The notes under the pieces were generated by a model, which had not been told where the DNA came from, did not search any database, and was given only the letters and a program-made list of their open reading frames with translations. From Rhizobium sophoriradicis (GTDB lineage: Bacteria; Pseudomonadota; Alphaproteobacteria; Rhizobiales; Rhizobiaceae), in contig NZ_RQIH01000002.1 in NCBI RefSeq assembly GCF_003939025.1, forward strand, positions 372,001-436,000: a stretch of 64,000 bases of DNA, given 5' to 3'. Made by a program: the position numbers and the translations under genes. Position 1 is the stretch's first letter. Each line of letters begins with the position of its first letter. Shown here one piece after another: positions 52,759 to 63,032 of the stretch.

Positions 52759-53277
52759 TTACTGGCCGAGGCGGGCAAGAAGGGCAGCGACGCGTGGCGC
52801 AGGCCAGCGGCGCACGACAAGAGGTTCGGTTGAGCTGGACACATCGACGCCCTCGCCTGGCGACAGCACCACCGGCTCGCCGGCCGGCCGACGGACGGCA
52901 ACGCTGCCGCTGACCACCAGCACCGAGGTCTTGCCGCCTGCGACGTCGACAGCCCACTGCGTGCCACGGACGGCAGCAATCGCCTGCGGCGTTACCACCT
53001 GGAAGCCACCTGTGTGCTGACTGCTGTCGACATCGACGAGAATGGCCTTGCGCCGTAGCGACGCCGAATCGGGACTGCCGTCACGGTTGCCGTCGGTGAG
53101 GCGGAAAGACGCCCCGGCTTCTGCCGTCACCTTGACGCCGCCGGGGCAGCTCAGCACCTGACGGGCGCCGGCGTCACGCGATATCGCGCAGCCCGCAGAC
53201 TGCGCTAAGGCCGCCTCATACGGAATGAGGCCGGCAGCCAGCGCGGCGACAAACAGGTTGCGAAGCGTCGTATGCAT
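52759..53277 (-). CDS. Exported FecR-domain protein
   Basis: The 172-residue protein has a Sec signal peptide (LFVAALAAGLIPYEAALAQ) and a FecR-type beta domain: ASFRLTDGNRDGSPDSASLR, GFQVVTPQAIAAVRGTQW, SVLVVSGSVAVRRPAGEP and VVLSPGEGVDV. FecR domains usually transmit signals to sigma factors from the membrane; here no sigma factor or transmembrane helix is present, and the gene is instead coupled to a CHASE2 cyclase. It is probably a periplasmic ligand or modulator of that sensor. Confidence 0.88.
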   Translation of the reverse strand: MHTTLRNLFVAALAAGLIPYEAALAQSAGCAISRDAGARQVLSCPGGVKVTAEAGASFRLTDGNRDGSPDSASLRRKAILVDVDSSQHTGGFQVVTPQAIAAVRGTQWAVDVAGGKTSVLVVSGSVAVRRPAGEPVVLSPGEGVDVSSSTEPLVVRRWPAPRVAALLARLGQ

Positions 53278-53412
53278 GGAAAGCCCCCGTGACCGGGCGG
53301 AGCAGCTTTTGCGAAAGCGCCCGCCAACCGTCTTCTTCCATATCGGGCATGATAGCCGAATTCCGATATTTCCCTAGGCGAAAAGTACACCGCTGAGACC
53401 GCCGGCGAATTC

Positions 53413-54558
53413 TCAGACACCGCTTCTCATCTGCGGCGCCGGCCCGGCATAACGCGCGCGCGGGCGGATCAACTCTCCGCTCTCGATCTGCTCCATCGCA
53501 TGAGCGAGCCAGCCGGTGGAACGGGCAAGCGAAAAAATGATGATCGGCGCCTCTCGAGGCAGATCGAAAGCGGCCGCCATGGCGGCAAGCGCGAAATCGA
53601 CATTGACCTTCTCGCCGACCATCTCCTCGCCCCTTTCCCGAAGCTCGGTAAATTGCGGCGGCAGGGAAAAATGCGAAAGCAGCGCCAAAGCCCTAATATC
53701 GCCATCGGGATAGAGCGGATGGCCGAAGGCAGAAAGGTGATTGCCCTGGACAAGCGAGCGGCGGATCGCCTGCTCCGCGCCAAGCGCCGAAGATGACTGG
53801 ATCAAGGCGTCGACGCCTTGCCAGGCAGCGCCGTGCAGCGGCCCCGTCAGTGTCGCCAGACCGGAGAGCACCGCAGCCGACAGTGCGGCACCCGCCGAGG
53901 CGGTGACCCGCGCCGCAAATGCCGACGCGTTGAGTTCGTGATCGGCAAGCAATACCAGGGCGCGGCGCAGGCAATCGGCGGCATCCGGCCGCTTCCAGCT
54001 CGCCGCCAGCCGCAGATGCAGCGGCTGGTCTGAAGGCCCCGGCGCCACCGCATCGGCGATGGTCGAGAGAACGCCGTGCGCCTCGCGCCGCAGGGCGGCT
54101 TGCGAACGGCCGAGCGATGGCAGATCCGCCATCACCCGCCCGGCCAGCGCCAGGAACGCAGCCTGAAGCGACGGCGGGCCATTTCCGGCTACCGTGCCCG
54201 AGAACAGCGTTTCCGTGCCGTTCCAGAGCAGTGCCGCCGTCTGCTCCAGCGTCGCTGCCTCGGCGAAATCGGCGGCATCCCGTCCGCGATAGAACAGCCG
54301 TCCTGCGATGATGGTGGAGATCGCCGAGGCGAGAACCGGGTCGCCCCAGCGGATCGTCTCGGCAGCAACCGTTTCGGCATTGCGGCGGCCGGCTTGGCGT
54401 TCGGCCAGTCGCTGCACGTCGGCAGCCTGGTAGAGGCTGCGGCGCGGGTCGGCGGGATCGGGCTTGGCGCGGATGCGCCCGCGGCTGACATTGGCGTAAA
54501 GCGTCTGCGGCTTGGTCTTCAGCGCCTGCAGCGCCTCCTCGGCGGTCAGCCACGGCAT
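53413..54558 (-). CDS. Citrate synthase-family protein with N-terminal helix-turn-helix
   Basis: The 381-residue protein begins with a small DNA-binding helix-turn-helix of the excisionase/MerR type (WLTAEEALQALKTKPQTLYA, RRSLYQAADVQRLAERQAG) and continues with a citrate synthase fold: LFYRGRDAADFAE, GPLHGAAWQGV, FGHPLYPDGD and NVDFALAAM. Both catalytic histidine positions and the aspartate are present, but the DPR arginine region is altered (DGDIRA). I chose the ATG at 54558 where the helix-turn-helix starts; the in-frame ATG at 54618 would extend across palindromes. It is divergent from a second citrate synthase homologue, which it may regulate or dimerise with. Confidence 0.87.
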   Translation of the reverse strand: MPWLTAEEALQALKTKPQTLYANVSRGRIRAKPDPADPRRSLYQAADVQRLAERQAGRRNAETVAAETIRWGDPVLASAISTIIAGRLFYRGRDAADFAEAATLEQTAALLWNGTETLFSGTVAGNGPPSLQAAFLALAGRVMADLPSLGRSQAALRREAHGVLSTIADAVAPGPSDQPLHLRLAASWKRPDAADCLRRALVLLADHELNASAFAARVTASAGAALSAAVLSGLATLTGPLHGAAWQGVDALIQSSSALGAEQAIRRSLVQGNHLSAFGHPLYPDGDIRALALLSHFSLPPQFTELRERGEEMVGEKVNVDFALAAMAAAFDLPREAPIIIFSLARSTGWLAHAMEQIESGELIRPRARYAGPAPQMRSGV

Positions 54559-54569
54559 CGGAGCCTCAT

Positions 54570-54600
54570 ATTGATCAATTACATCAAGATTGACGTCAAT
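54570..54600. promoter_or_regulatory. Palindromic operator candidates between citrate synthase homologues
   Basis: ATTGATCAAT (54570-54579) and ATTGACGTCAAT (54589-54600) are perfect palindromes 9 bp apart in an 83-bp divergent promoter region. They share the ATTGA half-site, so one DNA-binding protein could occupy both; the adjacent helix-turn-helix citrate synthase is the obvious candidate. Confidence 0.5.
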
Positions 54601-54641
54601 GAGACTAGGTCGGATCATCCTTATCGTAAAGGAGAAACAAC

Positions 54642-55730
54642 ATGAAAAATGGCTTGGAAGACTTCATTGCCGCCGAAACGCAGCTCTCGGATGTCGATGG
54701 CGAAGCGGGGCGGCTGATCATCCGCGGCGTATCGCTGGATCAACTCGTCGCCGGTGGGACCTATGAGGGCGTTGCCGCCCTGTTGCTCGATGGCCTGATG
54801 GAACGAAGCTTCGATGAAGCGGAATTGCGCGGCTGGCTGGCGAAAGCGCGAACGAAGGTCTTCGTCCATATCGAGGCCGCCGACACTGCCCTGCTCACTC
54901 TGCCGCCGGTCGATGCGATGCGGGCGCTGATCGCCCGGCTGCCGGACGGCGACGATTTCGACACCGCGCTTAACCTTCTGGCAGCGCCCGCAGTCTTCCT
55001 GCCTGCATTGCTGCGGCTGCAGCGCGGGCAAAAGCCGATCGCGCCGGACACCGCGCTATCGAAGGCGGCCGATATACTGCGCATGCTGACTGGAAAATTG
55101 CCGAGCAAGGAGCAGGTGGCGGCGCTCGACACCTATCTCGTGACGATCTCAGACCACGGCCTCAACGCCTCGACCTTCGCATCACGGGTCATCGCCTCGA
55201 CCCAGGCAGGCCTCACCTCTTCGGTGCTGGCGGCACTGAGCGCACTGAAGGGACCGCTGCACGGCGGCGCGCCTGGGCCTGTCCTCGACATGCTGGATGC
55301 CGTGGGAAGGGCGGAGAATGCCGGCCGTTGGCTGGCCGAAGCGCTCGATCGCGGCGAAAGGCTGATGGGCTTCGGCCACCGCATCTACCGCGTGCGCGAT
55401 CCACGCGCCGATGCGCTGAAAGGCGCGCTGAAGCCGCTGATCACGTCAGGGCAGGTGGACAGCGCCCGCGGCGCGCTCGCCGAAGCCGTCGAGGCCGCCG
55501 CGTTGGCGATCTTGAAGGCGCGCAAGCCGGACCGGCCGCTCGACGTCAACGTCGAATTCAACACCGCCTTGCTGCTCGAAGCGCTCGGCTTCCCGCGCGA
55601 AGCCTTTACCGGCGTGTTCGCGATCGGCCGAACGGTTGGATGGCTGGCGCATGCCCGCGAACAGTCGCTCGACGGCCGGCTGATCCGCCCCCGTTCGGTC
55701 TATGTCGGACCGCTTCCGGCCGCAGCCTGA
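54642..55730 (+). CDS. Citrate synthase/methylcitrate synthase-family protein
   Basis: The 362-residue protein has the citrate synthase fold: a start typical of the two-domain bacterial type (AGRLIIRGVSLDQLVAGGTYEG), GPLHGGAPGPVLDML, FGHRIYRVRDPRADALK and a C-terminal region NVEFNTALLLEALG. The histidines in PLHGG and FGHRIY and the arginine in DPR are present; the catalytic aspartate position is glutamate (NVEF). It could be a low-activity enzyme on an unusual acyl-CoA or act with the helix-turn-helix paralogue. AAAGGAG precedes the ATG. Confidence 0.87.
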   Translation: MKNGLEDFIAAETQLSDVDGEAGRLIIRGVSLDQLVAGGTYEGVAALLLDGLMERSFDEAELRGWLAKARTKVFVHIEAADTALLTLPPVDAMRALIARLPDGDDFDTALNLLAAPAVFLPALLRLQRGQKPIAPDTALSKAADILRMLTGKLPSKEQVAALDTYLVTISDHGLNASTFASRVIASTQAGLTSSVLAALSALKGPLHGGAPGPVLDMLDAVGRAENAGRWLAEALDRGERLMGFGHRIYRVRDPRADALKGALKPLITSGQVDSARGALAEAVEAAALAILKARKPDRPLDVNVEFNTALLLEALGFPREAFTGVFAIGRTVGWLAHAREQSLDGRLIRPRSVYVGPLPAAA

Positions 55731-55775
55731 CGCTTGGATTCGGCGGCGGGGCATGTCCTGGATTGGCCGCCGATC

Positions 55776-56242
55776 TCAACCACCGACGAAAGCGGCAAGT
55801 TTGTCGAGCGTCAAGCGGCAACCTTCTTCATTGTCTTCAAGCCGAATGCCGGTGGGAATGTTCTCGCAGACGATCGTCACGTCGGTGCCGCCGTCAGCAG
55901 GCGACAAGATCGTGCTGACGGTCATCTCGCCTGAAAAACCCTCATCCTCGGCATCGAATACGGTCGCCCAGACGATCCGTTCGTCAGGCACGAGTCTGGC
56001 AAAACGGCCCTCGAATCTGTCGGTCTTGTCGGAGGTTTTTCCTGGCTGCGATGCCTCGTCGTCGGGGTAGACGAGCGACATGCTGAAGGCACCGCCTTCC
56101 CGGCATTCGAAGGCTGGACAACGCCGGTCATCGAACCGGGCGGAAGCCATGTAGCGACGGCTTCCGCATCGAGAAAGGCACTGTAGATGCGCTCGCGCGG
56201 CGCGGCGATGAAGCGTGAGACGGTCGTGCTGCGGGCTGCCAT
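55776..56242 (-). pseudogene. SRPBCC/AHSA1-family gene with a one-base frameshift
   Basis: From the ATG at 56242 the frame gives STTVSRFIAAPRERIYSAFL and ATWLPPGSMTGVV, a normal SRPBCC start. Near 56115-56120 the frame shifts and the family sequence continues in another frame (AFECREGGAFSMSLVYP, GKTSDKTDRFEGRFARLVPD, IVWATVFDAEDEGF) to the stop at 55776. One missing base in the CA-GCC junction restores a single 155-residue ORF. Such proteins bind hydrophobic ligands, often with an ArsR regulator; none is adjacent. Mutation or sequencing error cannot be told apart. Confidence 0.75.
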
Positions 56243-56314
56243 GCCGCCAAGATAGTGCAAGCATCGCCATTATCCAGATCGCGCGAAGGCGGCGCGATCT
56301 GGTAGGAGCATTCG

Positions 56315-58069
<1,755 letters not shown>

Positions 58070-58086
58070 TTATGTCGAAGACCGGT

Positions 58087-58602
58087 TTACTGTCCCGTCG
58101 GGACGCCGGAGGGCTGAGCCGGCGCCGGAGCGGCCGGAGCTGCGGGCGTTGCCGGGGCAGTCGTTGCCGGAGCGCTTGCTGCCGGCGCATCCGTTGAAGG
58201 CGCGCTGGCCGCCGGGGCCTGGGCTGCCGGAGCCTGCGGAACAGGTGCGGCGGCGCCGCTGCTCGGAACGCCGTTGCCGGCCGGCTGGTTGGCCGGCGCC
58301 TGTGCGCCGCCGAGCGAATCGAGAATGCCGTTGCCCTGGCCGCTCGTGGCAGGGATGCGGTCGAGAATATCGCCCGGACGACCCTCGTAACGCGTCAGTA
58401 TGCCGAGGCCGAGCGACGTCAGGAAGAACAGCGTGGCAAGGATCGCGGTCGTGCGCGTCAGCGCATTGGCCGTGCCGCGGGCCGACATGAAGCCCGAACC
58501 GCCGCCGATGCCGAGGCCGCCGCCTTCCGAGCGCTGGATGAGCACGACGCCGACGAGGGCGAGCACGATCATGAGATGGATGACAATCAATACTGTCTGC
58601 AT
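58087..58602 (-). CDS. secG: SecYEG translocase subunit SecG
   Basis: The 171-residue protein has the two SecG helices (MQTVLIVIHLMIVLALVGVV and a second around TAILATLFFLTSLGLGI), with the conserved IQRSEGGGLGIGGG loop. It raises the efficiency of protein export by the SecYEG channel. The C-terminal 90 residues are an Ala/Pro-rich tail as in other rhizobia and longer than in enterics. The tpiA gene lies upstream on the same strand. Confidence 0.95.
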   Translation of the reverse strand: MQTVLIVIHLMIVLALVGVVLIQRSEGGGLGIGGGSGFMSARGTANALTRTTAILATLFFLTSLGLGILTRYEGRPGDILDRIPATSGQGNGILDSLGGAQAPANQPAGNGVPSSGAAAPVPQAPAAQAPAASAPSTDAPAASAPATTAPATPAAPAAPAPAQPSGVPTGQ

Positions 58603-58741
58603 GGGTCCAGTCCTGCCCGCCGGAAGACGGACATAATTAAAAATTCTGGCGGCTCTTTACATGAGGCGTTCGTCTATTCCAAGCCCTTCGGCCGAGAATA
58701 CGCCCCGGATTGAACGAATTAGCCCGGGAACAAACAACGCC

Positions 58742-59512
58742 TCAGGCGAGCAGCGCCTCGTAGGCCCGGTAGATGGCGAGGAAGTCGGCGGCTTTCAAGC
58801 TCGCCCCGCCGATCAGTGCGCCGTCGACATTGGCAATGCCCATCAGTTCGCCGGCATTGGCCGGCTTGACCGAGCCGCCATAGAGAAGGCGCATCTTGCG
58901 GCCCTGATCGCCGAAGCGAGCCGCCATTTCGGCGCGCATGAAGGCATGCGCCTTTTCCACGTCGCCCGATGTCGGCGTCACACCGGTACCGATCGCCCAG
59001 ATCGGCTCATAGGCGATAACCGTATTTTCGGCGGTCGCGCCATCGGGAACGGAGGCCGAAAGCTGGCGCTTGATGATGTCGAGCGCCTGACCGGCGCGGC
59101 GTTCATCCGCCGTCTCGCCGATGCAGATGATCGCCGTCAGCCCCGCGGCAAAAGCGGCCTCCGCCTTGGCGCGCACCAGATGGTCCGTTTCGGCGTGGTC
59201 GGTACGGCGTTCGGAATGGCCGACGATCACATAGGTGCCGAAACTGTCGGCAATCATTTCTGCCGAGATGTCGCCGGTGTGCGCCCCGGAGGCCTTCTGA
59301 TGGCAGTCCTGCGCGCCGATCGAAAGCGGGCTGTCGGTGCAAAGCGCGGTCGCCACATAGAGCAGCGTCGCCGGCGGGCAGATCAGCGCCTCGACCTTAT
59401 CGGCGAGCGGCGGGCGAACACCCTCGGCGATCGCCTTGATCTGATCCAGAGAGGCACGGGTGCCGTTCATTTTCCAATTTCCCGCCACGAGCGGGCGCAC
59501 GTCAGGTGTCAT
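58742..59512 (-). CDS. tpiA: Triosephosphate isomerase
   Basis: The 256-residue TIM barrel has the catalytic lysine in [12 protein letters not shown], histidine in [11 protein letters not shown], glutamate in [13 protein letters not shown] and the phosphate-binding GGSVKPANA. It interconverts glyceraldehyde-3-phosphate and dihydroxyacetone phosphate. It precedes secG by 139 bp on the same strand. Confidence 0.98.
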   Translation of the reverse strand: MTPDVRPLVAGNWKMNGTRASLDQIKAIAEGVRPPLADKVEALICPPATLLYVATALCTDSPLSIGAQDCHQKASGAHTGDISAEMIADSFGTYVIVGHSERRTDHAETDHLVRAKAEAAFAAGLTAIICIGETADERRAGQALDIIKRQLSASVPDGATAENTVIAYEPIWAIGTGVTPTSGDVEKAHAFMRAEMAARFGDQGRKMRLLYGGSVKPANAGELMGIANVDGALIGGASLKAADFLAIYRAYEALLA

Positions 59513-59638
59513 GCCGGCCTTCCCTAAATCTGCTTATGCCTGCGGCCATATCAAAAGCTTGCGGCAAAGAAAAGCATCATGCCCCTGACGTAAGGGGAAT
59601 CTCGGCAATCCCAGGCAAATTTTGCCTAAAATCCCGCG

Positions 59639-60538
59639 CTAAGCCGCAAGAATCCAGTTCAACACCCTGCGCCAGTCGATCATTCGGATCGGCGTTCCGT
59701 GATTGCCGGTTTGAAACAGCGTGAAGCGCGCCGGATATTTTGCCTTGCGCAGTCTTTCGAACAGCGCCTGCTGGTCGCTGGCGGCATAGACCGGATCGCG
59801 GCTGCCATGCGCGAACCAGAGCGGCAGCTTCGCCCTGTAGAAGGCGCTTTTGGTGAAATCGGGATCGGTAACCCCGCTCATGACAAGCATGCCCTTCAGC
59901 CGCTTGACGCTGCCCTCGTCGCGGGCAATGCCCCAGCAGACCTGGCTGCCCATCGAGGCGCAGGAGAGGATGACTGGCCGGCCGGGCGATTGGGCGCTGG
60001 CATAGCGGACGAGGCCGGCGATGGCGGCAACGCCGTTGCTGTCGAAGCTCTTGACCGTCGGCGAATAGTAGACGCCGCCATTGCCGGCGGCGAGGTTCTT
60101 CAGCCGGTTGAAATTGCCGCCGAAGCTGTAGTCGTTGGCCCCGAGCCTGCGGTCGCCGTCGCGGCCGTGAATGAAGATCACCGTGAATGCGGCATTTTGC
60201 GGCGGTCCCACCCTGGTGACATCGAGCTTGATGCCGTCGAGCGAGAGCGTTTCGTCCGCTTGGGCCTTGCGGATGCCGAGCGCCACATATTTCTGCTGCA
60301 CCCGCTTTTGCGGGATCTGGTCGCGGCCGTTGATATCGCGCATTTCGTCGTAGTCGATGACCTCGAAAGCACCGTCGTCGCCGGTCTGCAGGATGGTCTG
60401 CTTCGAGAACAGTTCATCCTTGAAGGGCGCCAGCGTGCCGGCCGCTTGCGCCGGCCCGCCTGATGACAGCATGGCCGCAGACAGGAAAAACGCCGCAATT
60501 ACCGATATAACAGCGCAATCACTTGTGGACATTCGCAT
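59639..60538 (-). CDS. Exported alpha/beta hydrolase
   Basis: The 299-residue protein has a signal peptide (VISVIAAFFLSAAMLSSG, cleavage near AQAAG) and an alpha/beta hydrolase fold: FTVIFIHGRDGDRRLG, the nucleophile elbow SCASMGSQVCWG, the acid in LWFAHGSRDPVYAASD and histidine in QTGNHGTPIRM. The substrate is unknown; periplasmic esterase or amidase action is likely. Of the ATGs, 60538 is chosen with AGGAAA upstream. It is divergent from parE. Confidence 0.82.
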   Translation of the reverse strand: MRMSTSDCAVISVIAAFFLSAAMLSSGGPAQAAGTLAPFKDELFSKQTILQTGDDGAFEVIDYDEMRDINGRDQIPQKRVQQKYVALGIRKAQADETLSLDGIKLDVTRVGPPQNAAFTVIFIHGRDGDRRLGANDYSFGGNFNRLKNLAAGNGGVYYSPTVKSFDSNGVAAIAGLVRYASAQSPGRPVILSCASMGSQVCWGIARDEGSVKRLKGMLVMSGVTDPDFTKSAFYRAKLPLWFAHGSRDPVYAASDQQALFERLRKAKYPARFTLFQTGNHGTPIRMIDWRRVLNWILAA

Positions 60539-60745
60539 GCGGATGGTTTCCTGAAGCCTGCCGCCGCTTGCCATTCCGCGCCCGGCAACGCAAATCATGT
60601 GTCAACTCCGCCAGAATTGGCGGTGTCGCGTATTGAGGTGCTTTCTGGCAGAATCTGCCTGATTCGCAAACGTGACATGAAATGCGGTGATTTTGGGTCG
60701 GCGGCGGATGCAAGCCCAAGACAGGATGAAGATCTGAACGGCTCC

Positions 60746-62836
60746 ATGGACGACAGCAACGACCTTTTTTCCGGACTGCCCCTTTCTGAAAAACGCGAGG
60801 AGGCACAGAAGCCCGTAGCGCCGGCCGAGCGGCCGGCAGCCGCAGCGCCCGTCGCCGCGACGCCGCCCGCCGCCTCCGCGCGCCCGGCGCCCGCCGGATC
60901 GAACTCGGACGAATACGGCGCCTCGTCGATCCGCGTCCTCGAAGGGCTCGAGCCGGTGCGTATGCGCCCGGGCATGTATATCGGCGGCACCGACGAAAAG
61001 GCGCTGCATCACCTCTTTGCCGAAGTCATCGACAATGCGATGGACGAGGCGGTCGCCGGACACGCCAATTTCATCGAAGTGCATCTCGATCTGCAGGGTT
61101 ATCTCACCGTCACCGACAACGGCCGCGGCATCCCCGTCGAGAACCATCCGCAGGTTCCCGGCAAATCGACGCTCGAAGTCATCATGACCAAGCTGCATGC
61201 CGGCGGCAAGTTCGACGGCAAGGCCTACGAGACATCGGGCGGTCTGCACGGCGTCGGCGTCTCGGTCGTCAACGCGCTGTCCGACTTCCTCGAGGTCGAG
61301 GTGGCGCGCAACCGCAAGCTCTACCGCCAGCGCTTCTCCCGCGGCCTGCCTCAGGGCGGGCTCGAGGAACTGGGCGACGTCCATAATCGCCGCGGCACCC
61401 GCGTGCGCTTCCATCCCGACGCCCAGATATTCGGCGATCATATGAAGTTCGACGCCGCCCGCGTCTTTCGCATGGCGCGCTCAAAGGCTTACCTCTTCGG
61501 TGGCGTCGAGATCCGCTGGAGCTGCGAGCCCGGCGTTCTGCCGGAAGGATCCGAGGTGCCTGATAAGGCCACCTTCCATTTCCCCGGCGGCCTCAAGGAT
61601 TATCTCCAGGCGACGATGGGCAAGGAGTTCACCGTTACCCGCGAGATCTTCGCCGGCAAGACGGAGAAGGCCAGCGGCCACGGCTCGATGGAATGGGCGA
61701 TCACTTGGTATGGCGGCGATCCGCAGGTGCATTCCTATTGCAACACCATCCCGACCCCGGAAGGCGGCACGCACGAGGCAGGCCTGCGCATCGCGCTGAC
61801 CAAGGGGCTGAAGGCCTATGCCGAGCTGACGCAGAACAAGCGGGCCGCACAGATCACCACCGACGACGTGATGATCTCGGCCGTCGGCATGCTGTCGGTC
61901 TTCATCCGCGAGCCGGAATTCGTCGGCCAGACCAAGGACAAGCTGGCGACCGTCGAGGCCCAGCGCATCGTCGAGAACGCGCTGCGCGACCCGTTCGATC
62001 ACTATCTCGCCGACAATCCGAACGAGGCGGCCAAGCTGCTCGACTGGGTGATCGAGCGCGCCGAGGAGCGCCTACGCCGCCGCAAGGAAAAGGAAGTCAA
62101 CCGCAAGACGGCGGTGCGTAAGCTGCGCCTGCCCGGCAAGCTCGCCGACTGCTCGCAGAATACCGCCGAGGGCGCCGAATTGTTCATCGTCGAGGGTGAC
62201 TCGGCAGGCGGCTCGGCCAAGCAGGCGCGCAACCGCGCCAATCAGGCGATCCTGCCGCTGCGCGGCAAGATCCTCAACGTCGCCAGCGCCGGCCGCGAAA
62301 AACTCGGCGCAAACCAGCAGCTCGCCGATCTCATCCAGGCGCTCGGCTGCGGCACGCGTTCGAAGTATCGCCAGGAAGACCTGCGCTACGAGCGCATCAT
62401 CGTCATGACCGATGCCGACGTCGATGGCGCCCACATCGCCTCGCTGCTCATCACCTTCTTCTATCAGGAGATGCCGGAGCTGGTGCGTGGCGGTCACCTC
62501 TTCCTTGCCGTGCCGCCGCTCTACAAGATCACGCAAGGGGCGAAATCCGCCTATGCCCGCGACGATAATCACCGCGCCGAGCTGATGCAGACGGAGTTCA
62601 AGGGCAAGGCCAAGGTCGAGATCAGCCGCTTCAAGGGTCTCGGCGAAATGATGCCTGCCCAGCTCAAGGAAACCACGATGGATCCGTCCAAGCGCACCCT
62701 GCTGAAGGTGCTGATCGACGAGGTGGATTTTGAGGGTACCCGCAGCGCCGTCGACGATCTCATGGGCACCAAGCCGGAAGCCCGCTTCCGTTTCATCCAG
62801 GAGCGTGCGGCCTTCGCCGAAAACCTCGACATTTGA
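60746..62836 (+). CDS. parE: DNA topoisomerase IV subunit B
   Basis: The 696-residue protein has a GHKL ATPase (EVIDNAMDEAVAGH, VTDNGRGIPVENHPQVPGKS), a transducer domain, and a Toprim domain with EGDSAGGSAKQARNR and MTDADVDGAHIASLL. The first 50 residues are an Ala/Pro-rich extension. The start MDDSNDLF at 60746 is chosen; the open frame runs upstream with poor ribosome sites. The enzyme unlinks replicated chromosomes with ParC, which is not in the window. Confidence 0.95.
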   Translation: MDDSNDLFSGLPLSEKREEAQKPVAPAERPAAAAPVAATPPAASARPAPAGSNSDEYGASSIRVLEGLEPVRMRPGMYIGGTDEKALHHLFAEVIDNAMDEAVAGHANFIEVHLDLQGYLTVTDNGRGIPVENHPQVPGKSTLEVIMTKLHAGGKFDGKAYETSGGLHGVGVSVVNALSDFLEVEVARNRKLYRQRFSRGLPQGGLEELGDVHNRRGTRVRFHPDAQIFGDHMKFDAARVFRMARSKAYLFGGVEIRWSCEPGVLPEGSEVPDKATFHFPGGLKDYLQATMGKEFTVTREIFAGKTEKASGHGSMEWAITWYGGDPQVHSYCNTIPTPEGGTHEAGLRIALTKGLKAYAELTQNKRAAQITTDDVMISAVGMLSVFIREPEFVGQTKDKLATVEAQRIVENALRDPFDHYLADNPNEAAKLLDWVIERAEERLRRRKEKEVNRKTAVRKLRLPGKLADCSQNTAEGAELFIVEGDSAGGSAKQARNRANQAILPLRGKILNVASAGREKLGANQQLADLIQALGCGTRSKYRQEDLRYERIIVMTDADVDGAHIASLLITFFYQEMPELVRGGHLFLAVPPLYKITQGAKSAYARDDNHRAELMQTEFKGKAKVEISRFKGLGEMMPAQLKETTMDPSKRTLLKVLIDEVDFEGTRSAVDDLMGTKPEARFRFIQERAAFAENLDI

Positions 62837-63032
62837 GCAGGCCTGAGGCGCGCCGAACCTGCGACAAATACTCTCGGCGTGCCCTTATTTTAGCATTCGC
62901 GATTTCACGGAACTGACGAAGAACCGTAACAACTCCGTCAAACAACCGGCGCATGAAGCGGTCGGCGCGCCCTCCCCGGGGAGGAACGCCTGCCTCCGTT
63001 CGAAACTTTTCAACCCTTGCCGGATATTTTTC

